Source of the DNA: an uncultured Bacilli bacterium
GTDB lineage: Bacteria > Bacillota_I > Bacilli_A > RF39 > UBA660
Assembly: GCA_947522695.1 (NCBI GenBank)
Contig: CANNTX010000009.1
Location: 1 to 30,381, forward strand
Length of the DNA: 30,381 nt
Direction of reading: 5' to 3'
The position numbers were made by a program, and so were the translations under genes. The notes beneath the pieces are model-generated. The model made no database searches. It was not told where the DNA came from and saw only the letters and a program-made list of their open reading frames with translations. Of the stretch, positions 16,043-21,672 are shown piece by piece (within the stretch, counting starts at the first letter, position 1; each line of letters starts with the position of its first letter).

Positions 16043-16403
16043 AATAAAAAAAGTAGTATTAATCAATATAGGATTAATACTATTATTGTTTTTATATTAT
16101 AAAATATATATTAAATTTAATGTTGGAATACCTTGTCTATTTAAATTAATAACGGGATATGATTGTCCAGGTTGTGGAATTACAAGATGTTTATTTTCAT
16201 TAATTAATTTGGATATTAAAAATGCTTTTAATTATAATGCTTTAGTTACAATATTAATTATTCCATTTATAATATATTATTGTTATATGAATTATTGTTA
16301 TGTTTTTGGTAAAAATAATAATGTAAAGAAGTATGTTAATAAAATATCTATAATTTTATTAATTGTTTGCTTTATTTATGGGATATGGAGAAATTTATAT
16401 TAA
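16032..16403 (+). CDS. DUF2752 membrane protein, TTG start
   Basis: A 123-aa protein of DUF2752: after an N-terminal helix comes GIPCLFKLITGYDCPGCGIT and RCLFSLINLDIKNAF, the family's CPxCGxTRxxxxLxxxxxxxAxxxN motif, then two more helices. It begins with TTG at 16032, inside the end of the preceding gene (11-base overlap). No in-frame ATG exists before the second helix, so coupling with the upstream gene is likely. DUF2752 proteins often accompany DUF4234 or TM2 proteins. Function is not known. Confidence 0.75.
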   Translation: MENRIKKVVLINIGLILLLFLYYKIYIKFNVGIPCLFKLITGYDCPGCGITRCLFSLINLDIKNAFNYNALVTILIIPFIIYYCYMNYCYVFGKNNNVKKYVNKISIILLIVCFIYGIWRNLY

Positions 16404-16406
16404 TAG

Positions 16407-16435
16407 ATTTTAAAAAATTTTATTATATCCGTCAA
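16407..16435 (-). promoter_or_regulatory. Possible leftward promoter in the left repeat arm
   Basis: On the minus strand TTGACG (16435-16430), 17 bases, TAAAAT (16412-16407). The -35 lies in the left arm of the 14-bp inverted repeat, mirroring the rightward promoter. It points into the antisense of the DUF2752 gene and no gene is seen downstream, so it may be incidental. Confidence 0.3.
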
Positions 16436-16506
16436 GCGAACATTTGGATAAAAATTATAGATAAAATTTTGTACAAAAATAAAAAATACGATTGTTCGCT
16501 TGACGG
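16429..16506. repeat. Perfect 14-bp inverted repeat around the surface-protein promoter
   Basis: CCGTCAAGCGAACA (16429-16442) and TGTTCGCTTGACGG (16493-16506) are exact inverted copies with a 50-base, A/T-rich centre. Each arm contains an outward TTGACG -35 box. The arms could bind a regulator as two inverted operators or form a cruciform. The core ATTGTTCGCTTG of the right arm (16491-16502) recurs on the minus strand at 302-291. Confidence 0.75.
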
Positions 16507-16527
16507 GGGGGTAAACCGAGATATAAT
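16500..16527 (+). promoter_or_regulatory. Surface-protein promoter with a G7 tract in the spacer
   Basis: TTGACG (16500-16505) and perfect TATAAT (16522-16527) are 16 bases apart. The last G of the -35 begins a run of seven G (16505-16511), very rare in DNA of this composition. Gain or loss of one G would change the spacer to 17 or 15, a classic arrangement for slipped-strand phase variation. Transcription would start near 16534. Confidence 0.65.
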
Positions 16528-16558
16528 TTCACTAGAGTAGGAGTGAAATTATTTTTTT
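16523..16558 (+). terminator. Stem-loop with T-run between promoter and start of the surface gene
   Basis: ATAATTTCACT (16523-16533) and AGTGAAATTAT (16542-16552) pair perfectly across an eight-base loop, followed by T to 16558. The left arm overlaps the -10 box, so transcripts from the local promoter would lack it. Only read-through from the nusB operon would fold and stop here. AGGAG (16539-16543) lies 15 bases before the ATG, an unusually long spacing. Confidence 0.45.
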
Positions 16559-17956
16559 ATGAGAAGTAAAATAACAAAAGAAAAAATATATGTGATAACA
16601 ACAATTTTGGTTGTTTCAATTGTGTTTATTGGAATAGGTTATGCATTCTTTACAGCCAATAATCCGAAAGGATCAACAGCTCAGATAATATCAAAGAGTG
16701 GTAGAATGTTAATTAATTATAACGATGGAACAGATAATATAGTGCCTTTAACTAATATTCAACCAAGTGATACAATATTAGTTGATAAAACATTTACATT
16801 AACAGGAATAAACACGACAGGATTAAATGGTTTATCAATGCCATATGTAATAAGTATTGAATATCAAAATACGTTTAAAATTGAGAATGGTTTAGAATTT
16901 CTGTATTTTATTAAAAGAATTGATACAAATGAGAATATAAGTTGTACCTTAAAAGGTTTAGGTTTTGTGAATGATACACTTGTATCATATGGTATTCCAG
17001 AAAGCCAAACTGGATATGTAGCAGGTTATTTTGATGATTGGAGTGGAAATGCTTCCACTCAAGAACTCGCACATGGTGAATTTAAATCAAGTACGGAAGA
17101 ACAAGTATTATCATTAAATTTAAGAATGATGTTTAGAGATACTGGGAAAAATCAAGATTATAATAAAGGAGCAACCTTTAATGGAAAGATAGTTGTTACT
17201 GCTCCAGAAACAAGTACATTTGCAACAGATACATGGGAAGAAATTGCAAACAATGTAAAGTCAGGAAATGCATCAAAATATAGAGTAGGCTCAGAAAAAG
17301 AAGTAGAAATAGAAGGAAAAAGTTATACGGTAAGAGTAGCAAATAACTCCACACCAAGTGAATGTAGTGGCACAGATTTTTCCCAAACAGCATGTGGATT
17401 CGTAGTTGAATTTGTGGATGTTGTAGAAAATAGAAATATGAATCCATCTGGAACGTATAAAGAAATACTATACGATAGTGGATGGAATGTAGATGGTTGG
17501 CCAGCAACAGCCATGAGAACATATGCAAATGGTGATTTCTTTAACAAATTACCAGAGGATTTAAGAAATGTAATAATAGATACAAAAGTAATATCAGGCC
17601 ATGGAAGTAATGATACAGATAATTTTACATCTACAGATAAAATATATTTATTAAGTCCTCATGAGGTGTTGGAAGCAGGAACTGAATATAATCCATCAAA
17701 ATATGATACAGCTTGGAACAACACAAGACAATTAGATTATTATAAAGCAAGAAATGCAAATGCAGACGATCATTTTGCTAGTGCAACAAAATGGTATAAA
17801 GCTGATACAGAAGATATGGTTGGTGCATGGTGGCTTCGCACGGCTTCTTCTGTTAATGACACTGGTTTTTGGGGTATGGTAGAGACGGTTTATGACTTCG
17901 GTAGCATTGCTGACGTTTCCGTAGGTCTAGCTCCGGCTTTCCGTATCGGAAAATAA
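16559..17956 (+). CDS. Surface protein with DUF6273-type C-terminus and DGR-like variable region
   Basis: A 465-aa anchored exported protein. Residues 1-10 are basic and about 11-31 form a membrane helix or uncleaved signal (VITTILVVSIVFIGIGYAFF), as in SipW-type exported proteins. Residues about 45-220 are beta-rich. From TWEEIANNVKSGNASKY onward it is a DUF6273-like domain with AMRTYANGDFFNKLPEDLRN and IYLLSPHEVL, ending GAWWLRTASS...VGLAPAFRIG. That ending is the C-type-lectin-like frame in which DGR targets carry their variable residues. The last 44 codons are about 51% G+C and 15% A, unlike the rest of the gene. It has its own G-tract promoter. Likely a diversified ligand-binding surface protein; the ligand is unknown. 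Confidence 0.75.
   Translation: MRSKITKEKIYVITTILVVSIVFIGIGYAFFTANNPKGSTAQIISKSGRMLINYNDGTDNIVPLTNIQPSDTILVDKTFTLTGINTTGLNGLSMPYVISIEYQNTFKIENGLEFLYFIKRIDTNENISCTLKGLGFVNDTLVSYGIPESQTGYVAGYFDDWSGNASTQELAHGEFKSSTEEQVLSLNLRMMFRDTGKNQDYNKGATFNGKIVVTAPETSTFATDTWEEIANNVKSGNASKYRVGSEKEVEIEGKSYTVRVANNSTPSECSGTDFSQTACGFVVEFVDVVENRNMNPSGTYKEILYDSGWNVDGWPATAMRTYANGDFFNKLPEDLRNVIIDTKVISGHGSNDTDNFTSTDKIYLLSPHEVLEAGTEYNPSKYDTAWNNTRQLDYYKARNANADDHFASATKWYKADTEDMVGAWWLRTASSVNDTGFWGMVETVYDFGSIADVSVGLAPAFRIGK
17822..17953 (+). repeat. Candidate DGR variable region (VR)
   Basis: In 130 bases (17821-17950) I count 66 G+C and 19 A, within a genome near 40% A. Codons 17852-17869 (six) and 17888-17920 (eleven) all end in T or C and encode mixed residues. 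That is what AAY template codons become after A-to-N mutagenesis. The block ends with constant, G+C-rich GGTCTAGCTCCGGCTTTCCG (17924-17943), suitable as the initiation-of-mutagenic-homing site. I found no second copy in the window, so the template repeat and reverse transcriptase must be elsewhere if this is active. Confidence 0.6.
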
Positions 17957-17983
17957 AAAAGAACAATTGATTTGTTCTTTTTT
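17955..17983. terminator. Bidirectional terminator between convergent genes
   Basis: AAAAAAGAACAA (17955-17966) and TTGTTCTTTTTT (17972-17983) with a five-base loop give A- and T-runs on both strands, serving the surface gene and the convergent lipoprotein gene. Confidence 0.85.
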
Positions 17984-18443
17984 AATAATTTAGTGCTTTT
18001 ATAAAATCTTTTACTTCACTTTTAAATGTTTCTTCTACTTTAACATATAGTAGAGTATTATCTATTCTACAAACGTACATATAATTATTGTTGCTAGTTA
18101 TTGAATAGCTTGAATAATTTAAAATATTTATTGATGATTCAACTGTAGTATTTCCTTTGAAGGTTTTAAAATATTTCTTATTGTCGGCAAACATATTTTT
18201 AGCATCATTGGTACTTTTTAAGATATAATACTTAATTTGAATACCTGATTGTTTTGATGCTATTATTGTTTCATTTATGTTGTCATAATCATTATTTTGA
18301 CTTGGTATTTCTATGGAATAACCATAATTTTGGGCAATAGTTTTAAATTCACTAGTAGTAATAGTTTTCTTTTTTGAACACCCGGTTAAGGTAAACAATG
18401 ATAATAAACAGATAAACAATAATAAAATTTTTTTCTTTATCAT
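17982..18443 (-). CDS. Lipoprotein of unknown function
   Basis: A 153-aa exported lipoprotein. The signal peptide has KKK, a hydrophobic core (ILLLFICLLSLFTL) and the lipobox LTGC, so Cys22 should be lipidated and membrane-anchored. The mature part (KKKTITTSEFKTIAQNYGYS onward) is a small mixed alpha/beta domain with no motif I recognise. The start is supported by AAGGAG (18457-18452). It is transcribed alone from a minus-strand promoter and ends at a shared bidirectional terminator. Confidence 0.8.
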   Translation of the reverse strand: MIKKKILLLFICLLSLFTLTGCSKKKTITTSEFKTIAQNYGYSIEIPSQNNDYDNINETIIASKQSGIQIKYYILKSTNDAKNMFADNKKYFKTFKGNTTVESSINILNYSSYSITSNNNYMYVCRIDNTLLYVKVEETFKSEVKDFIKALNY

Positions 18444-18467
18444 ATCTCATACTCCTTACAATATAAG

Positions 18468-18494
18468 ATTATAATATTCTGTTAATAGCGTCAA
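18468..18494 (-). promoter_or_regulatory. Promoter of the lipoprotein gene
   Basis: TTGACG (18494-18489), a short 15-base spacer and TATAAT (18473-18468) on the minus strand. The spacer is below optimum, so the promoter may be weak or regulated. Confidence 0.45.
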
Positions 18495-18512
18495 GTTTAA
18501 AATACATGAAAT

Positions 18513-18532
18513 AAACTCCTTAATTGGAGTTT
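18513..18532 (-). terminator. Terminator of the 74-aa gene
   Basis: AAACTCC (18513-18519) and GGAGTTT (18526-18532) form a seven-pair stem with a six-base loop just beyond the gene's stop; the following T-run on the minus strand is modest. Confidence 0.45.
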
Positions 18533-18756
18533 TAATTTATTATAGTAACATCTTCTTTATAAAGAACGTTACCTTCTTTAGTTATATAATAATTGTTAGT
18601 CATACTTACGATAGTTGTAGTAAATTCACGATTTTGATATCGGATCTTTACTTTAGCAGGTAATTTTAATTCATGAGATTCATTAAATGATCCTCTATAA
18701 TATTTATCGTCTTGATCTATATTAATTTTATTTTTAAATATTTCTGGTAATTCCAT
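18532..18756 (-). CDS. Small hypothetical protein (74 aa)
   Basis: I do not recognise this protein. It begins MELPEIFKNKI, is mixed charge, and has beta-rich stretches (AKVKIRYQNREFTTTIVSM, NVLYKEDVTII). There is no signal peptide or membrane segment, so it is cytosolic. AGGAGG stands seven bases upstream of the ATG, which makes translation convincing. It is divergent from the SEDS gene and is followed by a small terminator. It could be a small RNA- or protein-binding protein; nothing visible fixes this. Confidence 0.7.
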   Translation of the reverse strand: MELPEIFKNKINIDQDDKYYRGSFNESHELKLPAKVKIRYQNREFTTTIVSMTNNYYITKEGNVLYKEDVTIIN

Positions 18757-18815
18757 TAAGGCCTCCTTAGTAAAATATATGTTATAAATATAAAAATAAG
18801 TAACAAAATAAAAAT

Positions 18816-19892
18816 ATGAAGAAGAAATTTATTATATCTTTATTATTGTTAATGATAGTAAGTGTTATTAATTCTTATTATGGAAGATATTATTTAGATA
18901 TTTATAGTAATTATTTTATCAAAGAGATAGTTTGGTTTGTTATAGGTTTAATTATTATTTATAGTTTATCTAAAGTTAATATTGGTTTTATTTTAGATAA
19001 GAGTTTATATCTATATTTAATAGGTATAGTTTTGTTAATAGTAACACTTATTTGGGGAGTTAACGTTAATGGATCTACTTCGTGGATTAAAATATTTGGT
19101 TTTTCATTTCAACCTAGTGAGTTTATGAAAGTGTTTTTAATTCTTTATTTAAGATATATAACTATTAATTATAATTTAAGTGATTTTAAGTATGTAATAG
19201 TTACTATGATTATTACTTTGATTCCTAGTTTATTAGTGTTTTTAGAGCCTGATACAGGACCTGTTATTTCTTATTTAGTTATATTTATAACTTTTTTAGT
19301 GATGAAGAAACTTGATAAATGGTATTATATTTTTGGAGTATCAGTTATTTTAATATGCATTGTTTCATTTATTTATTTGTATTCTTTTAATAATGATTTA
19401 TTTATAGATATTTTTGGAACTAATTTCTTTTATAGGATGGATAGATTAACTAATTTTATGAATAGAGAAGGATATCAAATAGAGACTGCTATTAAAAGTA
19501 TTTCTTTATCTGGCTTGTTTGGAATTAAAAAAAGAGTTTATTTTCCTGAAGCTGAAACTGATTTTTCAATAACTCTTTTAATTGCTAATTTTGGATTAAT
19601 TGGATTTATTATTTATTTGATTTTGTTTAGTGTATTTTTATTCTTTTTAGATAAATTATGTAAAGATAAATATATTTTAAAACCATGTATTAATTTTATA
19701 GTTTTTCAAGCCATTATTAATATTTTAATGAATATTAGTTTATTTCCGATAGTAGGGATTACGTATCCACTTCTTAGTTATGGAGGTAGTTCTTGTATAT
19801 CTATTTTATTACTTATTGGAATTATCTATAATATGGATAGTATGGATTATAGTTATAACCACCATAGTAATTATAACCGTAAGAAGGTATAG
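18816..19892 (+). CDS. SEDS family peptidoglycan glycosyltransferase (RodA/FtsW)
   Basis: Membrane glycan polymerase that works with a class B penicillin-binding protein, 358 aa with about ten hydrophobic segments. The SEDS signatures are visible: GSTSWIKIFGFSFQPSEFMK, FLEPDTGPVISYLVIF, PEAETDFSITLLIANFGLIG and the SYGGSS motif near the C-terminus. RodA and FtsW cannot be told apart here. No clear ribosome site precedes ATG 18816. The last 71 bases overlap the convergent Tyr-rich gene, so the C-terminal YSYNHHSNYNRKKV tail is encoded opposite that gene and may be a recent extension. The penicillin-binding protein at 9824 is a possible partner. Confidence 0.88.
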   Translation: MKKKFIISLLLLMIVSVINSYYGRYYLDIYSNYFIKEIVWFVIGLIIIYSLSKVNIGFILDKSLYLYLIGIVLLIVTLIWGVNVNGSTSWIKIFGFSFQPSEFMKVFLILYLRYITINYNLSDFKYVIVTMIITLIPSLLVFLEPDTGPVISYLVIFITFLVMKKLDKWYYIFGVSVILICIVSFIYLYSFNNDLFIDIFGTNFFYRMDRLTNFMNREGYQIETAIKSISLSGLFGIKKRVYFPEAETDFSITLLIANFGLIGFIIYLILFSVFLFFLDKLCKDKYILKPCINFIVFQAIINILMNISLFPIVGITYPLLSYGGSSCISILLLIGIIYNMDSMDYSYNHHSNYNRKKV

Positions 19893-20043
19893 ATTGATAT
19901 GGACCATAGTTTTGAGCGGGATTAACGTAAACTGGTCTTGGACGTGATGCACCAACTATGGCAGCTCCACCTAAACCACCTAATATTAAAGGAACCCAAA
20001 AGCCTCTGTTTTCATCGTATTTATAATATGGATAATAATTCAT
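19822..20043 (-). CDS. Tyr/Gly-rich small protein
   Basis: A 73-aa protein with Tyr-rich ends (MNYYPYYKYD and NYNPYYPYYR) and a central Gly/Ala hydrophobic stretch (GFWVPLILGGLGGAAIVGAS). Similar short Tyr/Gly/Pro-rich proteins occur in Bacilli, some near spore genes; I cannot name the family. AAAGGAG (20058-20052) is eight bases before the ATG, so it is probably translated, and this ribosome site lies within the terminator stem of the upstream phosphoesterase gene. It overlaps the SEDS gene by 71 bases tail to tail. Confidence 0.65.
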   Translation of the reverse strand: MNYYPYYKYDENRGFWVPLILGGLGGAAIVGASRPRPVYVNPAQNYGPYQSIPSYGYNYYGGYNYNPYYPYYR

Positions 20044-20047
20044 AAGA

Positions 20048-20085
20048 AAAACTCCTTTCTTTTTTATTTTATGTTAAGGAGTTTT
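20048..20085 (-). terminator. Terminator of the phosphoesterase-like gene, carrying the next Shine-Dalgarno site
   Basis: AAAACTCCTT (20048-20057) and AAGGAGTTTT (20076-20085) pair exactly. On the minus strand the second arm plus its T-run acts as a terminator right after the phosphoesterase stop, and its AAGGAG is the ribosome site for the Tyr-rich gene. Confidence 0.65.
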
Positions 20086-20869
20086 ATTTGCTATATAAAC
20101 GATAAAAATTAATAGATGGAGTATTTAATAATCTAATATCATATTTTGGGTTACCTAATCCGTTAGATATAAATATATTTGTGCTATTAATATAATATTT
20201 TTCATCGTAATATTTTTTAGAACCATCTTTTTTAATAATTCCTCCTAGAAAAGGAAGTCTAATTTGTCCATTTAAGGAGTTACCACTTAAGAATAAATTA
20301 ATGTTTTTATCATTAATTAAATCAAAATTGTCAGGGAAGTGAGACAAAACTATTTTATAGTTGTTGTTATCTTCGTATTTAAAAGTATTTTCTAAGTTAA
20401 TGTTGGTATCTAAACCGATTAATAAAATGGGTGTGTAATTGTTATTATATAAATAAATATATTCATTATTTAATATTTTAATATTAGTACTATTTATAAT
20501 TTCATTATATATTTCGTTATTATCGTTATTACCTTTAACTGCATAAATACCATAAGTTGATTTAATTGAGTTTAAATAATTTATTAAAGTTTCTTTTTGA
20601 TCAGGGTTAAAATTATCGTGAAGAAGGTTACCGGTGAAGACGACTAAATCGGGATTTAAATTATTTATTTTGTCAATTATGGAGGTTAAATCTTTATTTT
20701 CATAATATAAATCAGTTAGATGAATTATTTTATAACCATTAAAACTTTCAGGAATATTAGTGTCTATAACACTATATTCTTTTATTTTAAAGTTATTTGG
20801 TTCAATATATTTACTGTATAAAAATGTTAATGAGATTATTAAAATTAAGAATATTATAAATTTTTTCAT
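20084..20869 (-). CDS. Metallophosphoesterase-fold protein with degraded active site
   Basis: A 261-aa protein of the YkuE/YaeI-like calcineurin-type phosphoesterase family, with an N-terminal membrane helix (FIIFLILIISLTFLYS). The fold motifs are in order but altered: DLH is now DLY in IIHLTDLYYEN, GD is GN in VVFTGNLLHD, GNHD is GNND in AVKGNNDNNE, and SGHTHGGQ is SGNSLNGQIRLP. Only LSHFPD keeps its His. Most di-metal ligands are therefore lost while the frame is intact, so it is likely a pseudoenzyme, perhaps a binding or lipid-sensing protein. AGGAG lies before the ATG. It is divergent from the surface operon. Confidence 0.8.
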   Translation of the reverse strand: MKKFIIFLILIISLTFLYSKYIEPNNFKIKEYSVIDTNIPESFNGYKIIHLTDLYYENKDLTSIIDKINNLNPDLVVFTGNLLHDNFNPDQKETLINYLNSIKSTYGIYAVKGNNDNNEIYNEIINSTNIKILNNEYIYLYNNNYTPILLIGLDTNINLENTFKYEDNNNYKIVLSHFPDNFDLINDKNINLFLSGNSLNGQIRLPFLGGIIKKDGSKKYYDEKYYINSTNIFISNGLGNPKYDIRLLNTPSINFYRLYSK

Positions 20870-20937
20870 TTAGTTACTCCTATCATAGATTATAATTATA
20901 TTTTAACTTATTTGATTTAAAAAATATACTAGTTTTA

Positions 20938-20967
20938 TTGAAATATTGTTAATTAATATGTTATACT
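20938..20967 (+). promoter_or_regulatory. Promoter of the surface operon
   Basis: TTGAAA (20938-20943), 18-base spacer, TATACT (20962-20967) with an upstream TGT giving an extended -10. Confidence 0.5.
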
Positions 20968-20991
20968 TTTGTAAGGATAGAAGGCGATTAA

Positions 20992-21672
20992 GTGAAATAT
21001 ATATTAATATTAATTATGAGTTTATTATCTATGAATGTTTATGCAGATAAGTGTGATAGTCAAACTAAATCTGATTTACTTAAAGAGGCTAATCAAATTA
21101 AAGTAGATTATGATGAAAAAAATGAAAAGGTTCATGTTAAAGATGAACAATATGACTATGAGACTACAATTACCAATTTAATGATATCAATTTATAATTT
21201 AAGTAATAATTTTAATTTAGAAATAAGTAATAATCTTAATGATGAGGTTATTTATGTTGACAAAGAAGATTTTGTTGATGGAAAATATACATTTGAAGAT
21301 GTTGATTATTATAAAATTATTAAATATAAAATAGAAGTTTATAGTGATACTACTTGTGATAGATATTTAATTAAAACTATTACTTATACTAAACCAATGT
21401 ATAATTTGAATAGCTCATATGGGGTATGCGATGGGAATGAGAATATAAGTTATTGTCAAAAATACATTACTAATCCAAAATTGGTATTTAGTATGGGAAT
21501 AGGTCTTGAAGAAGCAATAAATAGTTATAAAAATGGTGATGTAACTCCTGATGACGATAATAAAGTTAATTTCTTTGCTAAATATTATCCTTATATGATT
21601 GCAGGTGTTGTTGGTTTAGGAATAATAGGAGTTACAATATATTTTATAAATAAAAAAAGGAGTCAGATTTAA
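20992..21672 (+). CDS. Exported protein with C-terminal membrane anchor
   Basis: A 226-aa protein starting with GTG. The signal peptide (KYILILIMSLLSMNVYA, cut before DKCDS) is followed by a beta-rich domain with paired Cys (DKCDSQ, TTCDRY, GVCDGN, SYCQKY) that could form disulfides. An acidic linker precedes a C-terminal helix (MIAGVVGLGIIGVTIYFI) and KKRSQ tail. It is thus a type I surface protein without LPXTG. Its TAA overlaps the ATG of the large secreted protein by one base, so the two are coupled and probably interact. The family is not recognised. Confidence 0.75.
   Translation: MKYILILIMSLLSMNVYADKCDSQTKSDLLKEANQIKVDYDEKNEKVHVKDEQYDYETTITNLMISIYNLSNNFNLEISNNLNDEVIYVDKEDFVDGKYTFEDVDYYKIIKYKIEVYSDTTCDRYLIKTITYTKPMYNLNSSYGVCDGNENISYCQKYITNPKLVFSMGIGLEEAINSYKNGDVTPDDDNKVNFFAKYYPYMIAGVVGLGIIGVTIYFINKKRSQI

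Noticed and set aside
16443..16492. Invertible promoter (inverton) between the 14-bp repeats
   Set aside because: The -35 box is in the arm and the -10 outside it, so flipping the centre would not switch this promoter. No recombinase is near. Kept only as a possibility to check in reads.
17196..17547. Two minus-strand ORFs (110 and 74 codons) opposite the surface gene
   Set aside because: They lie wholly within the coding strand of the surface protein, have no ribosome site and low-complexity hydrophobic translations, so they are shadows.
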